Assembly: GCA_035409945.1 (NCBI GenBank)
Contig: DAONQC010000005.1
Coordinates: 1 to 64,000 of the forward strand
Reading direction: 5' to 3'
Source of the DNA: MWEH01 sp035409945
GTDB taxonomy: Bacteria > Bacillota > Clostridia > Christensenellales > DTU072
Length of the DNA stretch: 64,000 nt
Position numbers and translations under genes: made by a program. Below are positions 7,244 through 14,717 of this stretch, in pieces. Within the stretch, counting starts at the first letter, position 1. Every line of letters begins with the position of its first letter. A model generated the notes under the pieces. It had not been told where the DNA came from. It worked only from the letters and a program-made list of their open reading frames with translations, and ran no database searches.

Positions 7244-8398
7244 TTAACCCATTATGTCAGAAAGCAGTTTTGCTTTCATCTGATTGAATTCTTCTTCCGT
7301 GATGACGCCTGCTTCTTTCATCACAGTCAGTTTTTCGACCTTTGCCTTGAAAGCCGCCGTGTCATCAGTGGGCTGTGCCGTAGCTGCCGGCTGCACGGGT
7401 TGAGCAGGCTGAGCCGCCGCGTTCATAGCGTTGTTGACCGCACCGCCGACTACGCCACCAACAGCGCCGCCGACGCCAGCCATTGTGCCTAAGCCCACTC
7501 CCATATTGGTGAACTGACCGACCGCTTCGTTCTGCGCGACCTTTTCAGCAACGTCAAAGCCACGCTCCTGCGCGTAGGTATAACCTTCCTGCGCACGCTT
7601 GGTTGCCTGCGCCTGAGAGTCGATAACGACCTTCTGTGCCTCGGTCTGCGCGTAGATAATGTCCGTTTGCTGGCGTAGTTTCGCTTCCGCGATATCCGCA
7701 TATTGACGGAAGTGCAGTTCCTTGAACTTTTCGTACTGTCTGTCTCCGTCCGGCTTTACGATGTTGGTAACGAAGAAGCGTTCAAGCGAAATACCGTAAT
7801 CGGCAAAATCTGGAATGAGGAGTTTATGTATATTCTCGGAAAACGCAGTTAGGTTTTCGTCGATTTCGAAAATATTGATCGCGTTTGCCTTGATGACCTG
7901 CGCGATATAGGTCTTTACGCGAGTCATCAGGAAGGCGCGGAAGAAGGAGACCAGCTTCTGCTGACCGAGATAGTTTTCTGTTCCGACAAGCTTGACAAGT
8001 AACTTGCGGCTGTCTTCCGCACGGAGCGACATTTCGCCGGATGCACCGATTGCAAGCGGGAATCCGTACTGCGGATCGATATACTGCACCTTGCTGTCGG
8101 TACCCCATTTGATTGACATCTGCTCCGTCTTATTGATGAAATAGACTTCGCAGTGGAAAGGCGTCTGATCGCCGGTTGCGCGGTTCAGTATTTTACCGAT
8201 CTTCGGGATATTCTGTGTTTCAAGCGTATAACGTCCTGCGCCGAACATATCAAGCGCTTGACCGTTCATGAAGAAAATCGCTTCCTGCGATTCGTGAACG
8301 ATCAGCTGCGTCATGCTATTGAAATCTTCGCTCGGGTGCTTCCAGATAAAGGTGCTGTTATCACCTTCGTACTTAATCACTTCACAGATTTGTGCCAT
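7244..8398 (-). CDS. SPFH (stomatin/prohibitin-like) protein with C-terminal SHOCT domain
   Basis: A 384-residue protein of the YdjI/'virion core protein-like' branch of SPFH proteins, which assemble into membrane-associated scaffolds. The SPFH domain covers about residues 25-220, followed by a helical, Gln/Ala-rich segment (220-285), a Gly/Val/Ala-rich linker (290-345) and a SHOCT motif (AGVITEEEFNQMKAKLL) at the end. The start ATG 8398 lies inside the regulator gene (17-bp overlap), indicating translational coupling, and GGAGG precedes it. Here it heads the operon that ends in the TIR receptor and DGR, so it may organise the receptor in a membrane domain; that role is inferred. Confidence 0.88.
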   Translation of the reverse strand: MAQICEVIKYEGDNSTFIWKHPSEDFNSMTQLIVHESQEAIFFMNGQALDMFGAGRYTLETQNIPKIGKILNRATGDQTPFHCEVYFINKTEQMSIKWGTDSKVQYIDPQYGFPLAIGASGEMSLRAEDSRKLLVKLVGTENYLGQQKLVSFFRAFLMTRVKTYIAQVIKANAINIFEIDENLTAFSENIHKLLIPDFADYGISLERFFVTNIVKPDGDRQYEKFKELHFRQYADIAEAKLRQQTDIIYAQTEAQKVVIDSQAQATKRAQEGYTYAQERGFDVAEKVAQNEAVGQFTNMGVGLGTMAGVGGAVGGVVGGAVNNAMNAAAQPAQPVQPAATAQPTDDTAAFKAKVEKLTVMKEAGVITEEEFNQMKAKLLSDIMG

Positions 8399-8627
8399 TT
8401 GAGTTCCTCCTATTCGTTTCTGCCCACAGTTTTTCTAATTCACTGAACGGAATGTCCTTTTCAATGCAAAAGCCCTTTATCTTGCTCATCGCAGTAATAT
8501 TAGGCGTCGTCCTGCCGTTTTCCCATCGATTGATGGTAGCAACTGACACGCTTAATGCTTTTGAAAATGACTCTTGAGACATAAGAGCTTTTTGCCGAAT
8601 ATCCTTCAGCATTTCAGCTAATGACAT
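8382..8627 (-). CDS. XRE-family transcriptional regulator
   Basis: An 81-residue single-domain helix-turn-helix protein of the Cro/C1 type. The HTH spans about residues 5-60 with the recognition-helix pattern MSQESFSKALSVSVATINRW followed by ENGRTTPN. It is the first gene of the operon, its ATG lies 35 bp from the promoter -10 and follows AAAGGAGA, and its end overlaps the SPFH gene. It probably autoregulates the element operon, although no clear operator palindrome is visible between promoter and start. Confidence 0.88.
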   Translation of the reverse strand: MSLAEMLKDIRQKALMSQESFSKALSVSVATINRWENGRTTPNITAMSKIKGFCIEKDIPFSELEKLWAETNRRNSNGTNL

Positions 8628-8661
8628 ATTGCTTACGTTCTCCTTTCAAAAGATACGCTTT

Positions 8662-8690
8662 ATTATAACATTAACCCATCATTTTGTCAA
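8662..8690 (-). promoter_or_regulatory. Consensus housekeeping promoter of the DGR operon
   Basis: On the minus strand TTGACA (8685-8690) and TATAAT (8662-8667) are separated by 17 bp. Both hexamers are perfect sigma-70/SigA consensus. It is the only strong promoter I see for the whole run of genes down to the reverse transcriptase. Confidence 0.9.
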
Positions 8691-8728
8691 GAGGTTAGCA
8701 TGCATCATCTGGAAATAATCTGTGAGCG

Positions 8729-8812
8729 TGGGCACCATTTTTGGCACCCGTTTCGGTACCCGTCTTTCATTCGGCTTTATGCACTTTATAGAAATTGCGA
8801 AAGATAGCGCAA
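8729..8812. repeat. Element-end repeat, right copy (pairs with 1705-1790)
   Basis: Direct-repeat partner of 1705-1790, with a 21-bp exact core at 8729-8749 and gapped similarity beyond. On the minus strand it can be read as a short integrase-like C-terminal tail ending in a stop near 8700. It lies between the operon promoter and the tRNA-Arg fragment. Confidence 0.6.
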
Positions 8813-8892
8813 ATTATTCCTTTCCCGTGTGAAAAAGGCGTAGTTTGCGCTATCTATATATATTATGGAAGTTGTCAGGGGGTGAGTTCAGT

Positions 8893-8938
8893 CCTCCTAA
8901 GCGAAAGGCCGTGGGTTCGACTCCCGCCAGGAACGCCA
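8893..8938 (+). tRNA. 3' half of tRNA-Arg(CCT), candidate attR
   Basis: Starts in the anticodon loop (CTCCTAA, anticodon CCT) and contains the 3' anticodon stem GCGAA, variable loop AGGCC, T-arm GTGGG-TTCGACT-CCCGC, acceptor strand CAGGAAC, discriminator G and CCA. No matching 5' half precedes it: upstream bases do not give the GTTCCTG acceptor strand, a D-arm or the TTCGC stem. A tRNA cut at its anticodon loop is the normal product of integrase crossover. The reconstituted tRNA would lie at the left end, beyond base 1. It marks the switch from GC-richer to AT-rich sequence. Confidence 0.8.
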
Positions 8939-8942
8939 CTTT

Positions 8943-8975
8943 AACCGCCATTTCTCACGAAACTGGCGGTTTTTT
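8943..8975 (+). terminator. Terminator of the tRNA-Arg gene
   Basis: Stem AACCGCCA pairing with TGGCGGTT, 13-nt loop, then a T run, directly after the tRNA CCA. Confidence 0.85.
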
Positions 8976-9124
8976 ACATTTTTCCAACATCCTAAACCAT
9001 ATAATGCACTATATTTGGTACACAAAAAGAAACATTTCGTTCTCGTTATTGTATGCCCGCTTAAAATATATTATGCTAGTAATGTGACATACATATACAA
9101 AAATTAGATGCTAGAGGAAGAGAA

Positions 9125-10069
9125 ATGAGATATATGGCATATGAAACTAAACAAAAGGAATATGGTTTGAAACTAATTAAAGAAGGTTTTTTTGACGGTG
9201 ATCTAGGAGGAGGTTTTTTTAAATATAGAGGCGAAATGATAATGTGCCTTCATATTCTTCAAAATAGATTAAACAATCTTTATCCAAGCATCAGAGAGGA
9301 AGTACTTAATTATTTTAAAGAAAACAAAATCACTTGGTGGGGTGGAAAAAAGCCCACAGGTAATATCTTATCATCACAAACTGCTTGCCTTAACCATCTA
9401 TTTCCAATTAGAAATGACAAAAGTGCTGTTTTAAATCTATTAAAATCAATATCCGATAATTTTATTGATGTTTTCCCTATCGATGAGAAACTCAAGGGAT
9501 ATATCCAGTTTGAAGCCGTTGGTGGTGATGAAAACCTTTTAAATGAGGGTACCAACACAAGAGGAAGTCAATGTACTTCCATAGATGCCTTAATATATGC
9601 CAAACACCGAGATGGACGAAAGTTTTTAATTCCCATAGAATGGAAATATGTTGAGAGATATTATAACGAAGACAAGTCAATCGGCTCTAAAGGTGATGAG
9701 CGAAAATCACGCTATGTTCATTTAATTAGAGAAAGTCAATATCTAATTTATGACAATACACTATCGTGCTGTTGGCTTGAGCCTTTTTACCAATTAATGC
9801 GTCAAACACTTTGGGCAGAGCAAATGTTAATACATAAACCAACAGGATTTGAAGCTGATGATTATATGCATATACATGTTATTCCAGATGGTAATAAGGA
9901 ACTGCTAAATAAATCGTACCCTTGTAGCAACAAAAACATGGAAGCAACTTGGAAAAATTGCTTAAAAGACACTTCTAAATATTTGGTCATCTCTCCTGAA
10001 AAGTTATTTGCAATGCAAAATAAAGAGACTGACCTCTATAAATATTTACAAAAACGATATTGGCAATAA
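9125..10069 (+). CDS. PD-(D/E)XK nuclease-like protein (PGN_0703-type restriction endonuclease)
   Basis: A 314-residue protein with the layout of the PGN_0703 family of putative restriction enzymes. The likely catalytic core is Glu in FEAVGGDENL, Asp in CTSIDALI and Glu/Lys in IPIEWKYVE. It also has a conserved arginine-rich loop (DERKSRYVHLIRES) and a Trp/Tyr-rich C-terminal half. AGAGGAAGAGAA supplies the ribosome-binding site. No methyltransferase gene is adjacent. It is the first gene right of the element boundary and converges with a HAD-family gene 17 bp away. Assignment to the nuclease superfamily is moderately firm; the exact family rests on memory of its sequence pattern. Confidence 0.65.
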   Translation: MRYMAYETKQKEYGLKLIKEGFFDGDLGGGFFKYRGEMIMCLHILQNRLNNLYPSIREEVLNYFKENKITWWGGKKPTGNILSSQTACLNHLFPIRNDKSAVLNLLKSISDNFIDVFPIDEKLKGYIQFEAVGGDENLLNEGTNTRGSQCTSIDALIYAKHRDGRKFLIPIEWKYVERYYNEDKSIGSKGDERKSRYVHLIRESQYLIYDNTLSCCWLEPFYQLMRQTLWAEQMLIHKPTGFEADDYMHIHVIPDGNKELLNKSYPCSNKNMEATWKNCLKDTSKYLVISPEKLFAMQNKETDLYKYLQKRYWQ

Positions 10070-10086
10070 TGCAGCAGTCCTCGAAT

Positions 10087-11253
10087 TTATTTGTTGGTTA
10101 AATGGACAACACGCGTGATGCTTGGCTGTTTCGCTCTGTCTTTTTTAATCCACTGAAAAAATTTTTCTACCTCGGCCAGTGATATCTCTCTATTAATAAT
10201 CTCTTGTCTGTATAATTTGACAGGGTACACATTTGGATTGTTTTTTATTCGAGAGTACATACTGCTAGCATCGCCTATTCCTGACACTTTATGTGGGATT
10301 TGCCCGAGTAATAAATAACTATACTTGTCGTTGTTTTCTAATAATTTGAAATCAAATTTAGTATTATATTCCTTATAGTACTCTATTTTTTTACTATCTA
10401 TATTATATTTTTTTGCTACTGTTATAACATTTGCCCTAGTCGACGCACACTGCCCTACAATTAAAATTATGCCATCCTTAGACCAAGCTACTTTTGTTTG
10501 TTCTTTTTCCTTTTTTTCTACAGATTTCTTTTTACTGGTTCTTTTTAAATTATCAACTTTAGCTACATGAGCATCAAAGTCATTTAAGTAAGGCAAAAGA
10601 TCCAAAAATGACTCAATCTTTTCTAGACCACAAACAGCTTCCAATTCAGGATGAGGATTTATAGCAAATGCTGCTTTTGCCTTTGTTGCTATGTCTATAT
10701 CGTTTTTACCGTCACCTACGAAAGCCCAATGGTCCCCACTATCAAGTTCCTCCTCTATACGTATATTTCCTAACCAGCCGTTTTTCCCTTTAAAGTCACT
10801 AGATTTATAACTATGCTTTTCTAGGTAGCCTGTCACTTGATTAAATGTGTATCTACATGCGCCATACCCCCAATCAATATTGAGCTCTTCGCACGCTCTA
10901 TCAACTAATTCTTGAAAGCCACCAGATATGATTACTGGTATCCACTTAGTTCTATCTAACTCTTTAAAAAACTCAACAACACCTTCATTATATTCGGCAT
11001 TTTTAAGTACTTCATCAAATATTTCCTTTGTTAACTTATATTCCTTATGGAAATTAAACGACTCCTTCACCCATTCTCTATAATTTTTATACTCGCCGTT
11101 TTCCCACTTATCATGTGTTCTTTTTTCTTCATCTTCCGCTCCAATACGATAAGCGAGTAGTGGCCACATCGTAGAGGCATATTGACTCCCTTCAATTTTA
11201 TATATTGACTTAAAAATAGTTCCTTCTAAATCAAAAACAATTAATCTCTTCAT
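10087..11253 (-). CDS. HAD-IB phosphatase fused to an unassigned C-terminal domain
   Basis: Residues 1-225 form a phosphoserine-phosphatase-like HAD hydrolase: motif I FDLEGTIF (nucleophile Asp8; the usual second Asp is Glu), motif II ISGGFQ, motif IV FVGDGKNDIDIA. A Lys-rich linker (about 240-260) leads to a second domain (about 262-385) beginning with a hydrophobic strand GIILIVGQCASTRAN, which looks alpha/beta and which I cannot name. The gene converges with the nuclease-like gene, and accessory HAD fusions of this kind often sit in defence regions. Asp-to-Glu in motif I may still allow catalysis. GGAG lies upstream of the ATG. Confidence 0.75.
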   Translation of the reverse strand: MKRLIVFDLEGTIFKSIYKIEGSQYASTMWPLLAYRIGAEDEEKRTHDKWENGEYKNYREWVKESFNFHKEYKLTKEIFDEVLKNAEYNEGVVEFFKELDRTKWIPVIISGGFQELVDRACEELNIDWGYGACRYTFNQVTGYLEKHSYKSSDFKGKNGWLGNIRIEEELDSGDHWAFVGDGKNDIDIATKAKAAFAINPHPELEAVCGLEKIESFLDLLPYLNDFDAHVAKVDNLKRTSKKKSVEKKEKEQTKVAWSKDGIILIVGQCASTRANVITVAKKYNIDSKKIEYYKEYNTKFDFKLLENNDKYSYLLLGQIPHKVSGIGDASSMYSRIKNNPNVYPVKLYRQEIINREISLAEVEKFFQWIKKDRAKQPSITRVVHLTNK

Positions 11254-11308
11254 CTGCGCTCCTTTTAATTATGTCAATATGTAATGTCTTTTTGTATATT
11301 AATGACTT

Positions 11309-11764
11309 CTAGTTTTTATTTTTATTTGCTATGTATTTTTCTACTATTTCTGCAGCATGACCTACGAGTTCTTCACAGGGTCTTTCGGCATAGTATTGTT
11401 TTGTTCTTTCGCTTGGTATTGGGTTATCTGGACCTTCACCTAATCCTAGTAAGTCTCTGCATATAATGGAGTGGTTTGCATCCTTAAATTCTTTAGCAAG
11501 TTGTTGAATGAGTTCGTAATGATTAGCTTTTGCTTGTTTATCATTAGGGTCATTATAGCCATATAGAAACCCTACGACTATAAACATACCTGTTACTGCT
11601 CCACAAACCTCACGGAGTCTTCCCATACCACCACCAAAAGATGATGATAGTTTAAGCAGTGTTTTATCATCAATTCCTAACTTATCGCTAAACGCTAAAA
11701 CTACTGATTGTGAGCAGTTATATCCATCTCTAAAATTTTTCATTGCTTTTTCTTTTGCTGTCAT
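11309..11764 (-). CDS. C_GCAxxG_C_C family putative redox protein
   Basis: A 151-residue member of the family named after its cysteine pattern: GYNCSQSV, EVCGAVTGM, SIICRDLLG and RPCEELV are all present. Members are helical proteins thought to be redox-active or to bind a metal or cluster; the true function is unknown. I chose ATG 11764 (MTAKEKAMKNF) over an upstream in-frame ATG at 11785, because the family begins there and GAGG lies just before it. Confidence 0.85.
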   Translation of the reverse strand: MTAKEKAMKNFRDGYNCSQSVVLAFSDKLGIDDKTLLKLSSSFGGGMGRLREVCGAVTGMFIVVGFLYGYNDPNDKQAKANHYELIQQLAKEFKDANHSIICRDLLGLGEGPDNPIPSERTKQYYAERPCEELVGHAAEIVEKYIANKNKN

Positions 11765-11859
11765 AAACTTACCTCGTATAATCATATTGTTGAAATTTAA
11801 CCAGTATTAATGGCTAACAACATTAGTTGTATGTATTTATTTTGGTTTCTCTTATTTCA

Positions 11860-12294
11860 TTATTGTTGTATTAATTTTTTAGTATATTCTAACGCTTGTT
11901 TTAAATACGATATATCAAGTCCTACATCTTTATATCCTTTTTCAATGGTTGCATAATATGATTTTGAAGGCAATGTATACTCCTGTCTTTTTTCTTCCAT
12001 AATGTACACCATGCACTCTATTAGACTTCCATCTTCTAACTCTACATTAACGTTTTCTTTACGGTATAAGGTAGGATAACCTTCGTAAAAATCAAGTTCT
12101 AGTTCAGATTTTTCATCAATACAAAAAACCCCAACTGGAGTTATTGCACCTTCTTTTTTCTCTATTGTCGCATACCAACGGAAAACTAACTGATAGTCTT
12201 TAAGGATGCCTTTTTTATAAAATCTGGCACCCTTACAGCGCATTTTCATATCATCTAAATTCAAATTACTTCCGTATGCTATGTAGTATTTCAC
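11860..12294 (-). CDS. Gamma-glutamylcyclotransferase-like protein (second of tandem pair)
   Basis: A 144-residue AIG2/GGCT-fold protein. The N-terminal YIAYGSNL is the substrate-binding P-loop-like motif, and the glutamate in LDFYEGYPTLY lies where the catalytic Glu is expected. It is 12 bp downstream of a paralogue of nearly the same length with which it shares much of its sequence (for example C-terminal YATIEKGYKD against YYKRIKKGYKE), so a tandem duplication is likely. The substrate is unknown; members act on gamma-glutamyl amines or dipeptides. Confidence 0.85.
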   Translation of the reverse strand: MKYYIAYGSNLNLDDMKMRCKGARFYKKGILKDYQLVFRWYATIEKKEGAITPVGVFCIDEKSELELDFYEGYPTLYRKENVNVELEDGSLIECMVYIMEEKRQEYTLPSKSYYATIEKGYKDVGLDISYLKQALEYTKKLIQQ

Positions 12295-12306
12295 TTAGAT
12301 TACTCC

Positions 12307-12762
12307 TTATTTAAACTTTTTGATTAATTCCTCAGTGTACTCGTAAGCTTCTTTTAAAACCTTTGTATCTAGATCTTTTTCCTTGTATCCTTTCTTTATT
12401 CTTTTGTAATATTCGTCATCGGGAAGGTTCGGATAATCCATTCTACAAAATCTCTTTTTTATGTAAACCATACACTCTATGACTTCACCGCTATCCATCT
12501 TTACGTTTATATTTTCTTTAATGTAGCTCGGTGGATTGATACGTACTCCCTCAAAGCCATCTAGATTTGCTTCATCAACTTCATTAAGTCTGTATACACC
12601 AACGGGAGTCGCATGTCCTACTGCTGGTTCGATTGTGGCAAATGTCCAAAAGACTAGCCGATAGCCTTCTATGACTCCTGCTCCAACGTAGATAGCGGAA
12701 GGACATCTCTTTTTCATTTGCTCTGCCTGTAAATTACTTCCGTATGCAGCATAATATTTCAT
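12307..12762 (-). CDS. Gamma-glutamylcyclotransferase-like protein (first of tandem pair)
   Basis: A 151-residue paralogue of the downstream gene, with the YAAYGSNL motif at residues 4-11 and the putative catalytic glutamate in LDGFEGVRI. It differs by a short insertion (NPPSYIK) and a longer hairpin before the C-terminal helices. GGAG lies upstream of its ATG. The two genes share one transcript. Confidence 0.85.
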   Translation of the reverse strand: MKYYAAYGSNLQAEQMKKRCPSAIYVGAGVIEGYRLVFWTFATIEPAVGHATPVGVYRLNEVDEANLDGFEGVRINPPSYIKENINVKMDSGEVIECMVYIKKRFCRMDYPNLPDDEYYKRIKKGYKEKDLDTKVLKEAYEYTEELIKKFK

Positions 12763-12820
12763 AGTTTACTCCTACTAACTTATGTATATTATTCTATATT
12801 ATTTTACATTATTTCTTAGC

Positions 12821-13007
12821 ATAATAAAACATAACTAACAACATGGCGATTTATGATATGAATTTTAATGCTACACCTATGCGAAAATTTATATATATTT
12901 ATATGCTATCTTAACACCCTACAATAAAGCATAGCTAGCAATGTAGTGGTTTATGAGATGAACATCTATGAGTAAATTAGTATATATTATATGTCGTTTT
13001 ATACCCT
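12821..13007. repeat. Diverged tandem duplication, about 100-bp unit
   Basis: Two adjacent copies, 12821-12920 and 12921-13007. AATAAAACATAACTAACAA aligns with AATAAAGCATAGCTAGCAA, and the following GATTTATGATATGAA aligns with GGTTTATGAGATGAA; both end in a TTAACACCCT/TTATACCCT segment. It fills the intergenic region upstream of hipB. Confidence 0.75.
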
Positions 13008-13098
13008 ATAAGGTACAATTTGCTTATTTATAGTTAATTTATACCCGATTAGGTATAATTTTATGTAAAAACCTTGATGATACACCCGAACGGGTGTA
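13002..13098. promoter_or_regulatory. Three operator palindromes upstream of hipB-like gene
   Basis: TACC-CTATAA-GGTA (13002-13015), TATACC-CGATTA-GGTATA (13040-13057) and TACACCCG-AA-CGGGTGTA (13081-13098) share the form TAyACC-N6-GGTrTA. Their centres are 40 and 41 bp apart, close to four helical turns, so bound dimers would face the same way. The last ends 10 bp before the hipB start. E. coli HipB uses comparable 18-bp spaced palindromes for autoregulation. Confidence 0.8.
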
Positions 13099-13108
13099 AA
13101 CTTATTTT

Positions 13109-13324
13109 ATGAATGAAATAGCAAAATTTATAAAAGAAAGCAGAAAAAAAGCTGGATTAACACAAAAAGAATTTTCCTTACGTTCTGGTTTAGGTCTAAG
13201 GTTTATACGAGAACTTGAACAAGGCAAGAAAACTGTTCGTATGGATAAAGTGAACCAAGCACTCGCTATGTTTGGAATGCACGCCGTACCAGGTAGGAAA
13301 CCAAAGCCAACGATTGAAATTTAA
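13109..13324 (+). CDS. HipB/Y4mF-type XRE antitoxin-like regulator
   Basis: A 71-residue HTH protein (FIKESRKKAGLTQKEFSLRS, then GLGLRFIRELEQGKKT) of the class that partners HipA kinases: it represses the operon and neutralises HipA. The C-terminal tail MFGMHAVPGRKPKPTIEI matches the usual HipB ending. No good Shine-Dalgarno is visible; the ATG follows TTATTTT directly, so leaderless translation from an operator-proximal start is possible. Only a stump of hipA remains downstream, so the protein is an orphan. Confidence 0.85.
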   Translation: MNEIAKFIKESRKKAGLTQKEFSLRSGLGLRFIRELEQGKKTVRMDKVNQALAMFGMHAVPGRKPKPTIEI

Positions 13325-13328
13325 AATC

Positions 13329-13481
13329 GTTCAATTACATGTATATAACATGTTCAGTGGGACTTTAAATAAAACCTATACTGGTTACAGTTTTGAGTAT
13401 GACAAAAACTATTTAGATTCTGATAAATGCTCTCCTATATCCTTAATTAATCTGGTGACTTGTAGTTATATACTGGTTTAA
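13329..13481 (+). pseudogene. Truncated hipA N-terminal remnant
   Basis: Starts 5 bp after the hipB stop in another frame. The translation VQLHVYNMFSGTLNKTYTG continues YSFEYDKNYLDS...PISL. This is the N-terminal HipA pattern (short strand, G-T-L, G-x-Y-x-F-x-Y-D, P-I-S-L). The normal continuation into the HipA kinase domain is absent: the frame runs into unrelated residues and stops at 13481, inside the end of rtcB on the other strand. The kinase has been lost, probably by deletion. Confidence 0.75.
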
Positions 13482-14643
13482 TTACTTTTATTATTTCTAC
13501 TGTATCGCCTATATTTTCCATTATTTCTTCAATAGGTTTATATGCCGAGGGAGCTTCGTCTAGAGTTGCTTTCGAGATTGAAGTTGTATATATCCCTTCC
13601 ATCGCTTCTCTGTATTCTTTCATACATAAAGAGTCCATTGCACGCCTTCTAGAAAGAACTCTTCCCGCACCGTGTGGCGCTGACTGGTTCCAATCTTTAT
13701 TTCCCTTTCCTATACAAATTAAGCAACCATCTCTCATATTGATTGGGATGAGTAACTTTTCTCCCTTCTTTGCTGATACTGCACCTTTTCTAAGCATCAT
13801 TTCTTCGGTATCGACATAGTTGTGTATGGTGGTAAATTGTTCAACAACATCAAGATTCATGCCTTGGACTATAACGTCTACAATGGCTTTTCTATTGATA
13901 GTTGCAAATTGTTGAGTTAAATGCATATCAAACAAATATTCTTCCATAAGGCCATCTTCTACATACGCAAAATCTTTTTTAGGGATATTTCTTTCTAACT
14001 CGTCTTTTGCTACTAAAATTTCTGCATCACTAGCGCCAGATTGCCTTAATTTTCTAATTCGATTTTTAATATCGACTTCAGCTTTATCCTTTATCCTTCG
14101 ATACGCCTCTTTTTGATAGTATTCTGCGACTTGTGTCCCTAAGTGTCTACTTCCTGAGTGGACAATAAGGTATAGATTACCTTCTTCATCTTTATCAACT
14201 TCGATGAAGTGATTTCCACCACCTAAAGTACCAATGCTATATCTAGCTCTATCAATGGATACGTGATTTTTGCAATTAAGTTTTGTTAAGTCAATAAGAC
14301 TTTCGTATTCGTGGTGAGAACTCCGTATAGATCTTCCTGAAGGTACCTTTTTTCTAACAAGTCTATCTAAGGCTATAAAATCAATTTCTTTATTGCTTAA
14401 CTTAGAAACTTCCATTCCACAGCCAATATCTACTCCTACAAAATTAGGAACTATTTTATCGACTATAGTCATAGTTGTCCCTATTGTACATCCAAGTCCT
14501 GCGTGTACATCTGGCATGATTTTAATCTTTGATTTTTTAAACAGTTCAGAATCACATACTGCTTTAATATCTTTTAAAGCATTTTCATCCACATTGTCTG
14601 TGTAAATTATAGCCGTGTTGTATTTCCCTTTTACTTCTATCAT
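13447..14643 (-). CDS. rtcB: RtcB-family RNA-splicing ligase
   Basis: Joins RNA 2',3'-cyclic phosphate (or 3'-phosphate) and 5'-OH ends using GTP and Mn. The 398-residue length fits the shorter bacterial RtcB2-like group. Visible motifs: MPDVHAGLGCTIGTTM, GVDIGCGM (metal Cys), GTLGGGNHFIEV, HSGSRHLG and HGAGRVLSRRRA (histidine that becomes guanylylated). All key residues are intact. It is a stand-alone gene; its last 35 bp overlap the hipA remnant on the opposite strand. No archease or RtcR is nearby. Confidence 0.95.
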   Translation of the reverse strand: MIEVKGKYNTAIIYTDNVDENALKDIKAVCDSELFKKSKIKIMPDVHAGLGCTIGTTMTIVDKIVPNFVGVDIGCGMEVSKLSNKEIDFIALDRLVRKKVPSGRSIRSSHHEYESLIDLTKLNCKNHVSIDRARYSIGTLGGGNHFIEVDKDEEGNLYLIVHSGSRHLGTQVAEYYQKEAYRRIKDKAEVDIKNRIRKLRQSGASDAEILVAKDELERNIPKKDFAYVEDGLMEEYLFDMHLTQQFATINRKAIVDVIVQGMNLDVVEQFTTIHNYVDTEEMMLRKGAVSAKKGEKLLIPINMRDGCLICIGKGNKDWNQSAPHGAGRVLSRRRAMDSLCMKEYREAMEGIYTTSISKATLDEAPSAYKPIEEIMENIGDTVEIIKVIKPVYNYKSPD

Positions 14644-14717
14644 TATCTCTCTCCATTATTTTTGTACAACAATTAAATACTAGCATATTGCTAGTAAAGG
14701 GTTCAAACATAGTACAG

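Noticed and set aside
8866..8938. Complete tRNA gene at the element boundary
   Set aside because: Only the part from the anticodon loop to CCA folds; the 5' acceptor strand, D-arm and 5' anticodon stem are missing.
1..8938. Contaminating contig joined by misassembly, given the GC change
   Set aside because: The change coincides with a tRNA-derived attachment site and there is no N run at the boundary, so integration explains it; read mapping would still be needed to exclude a chimera.
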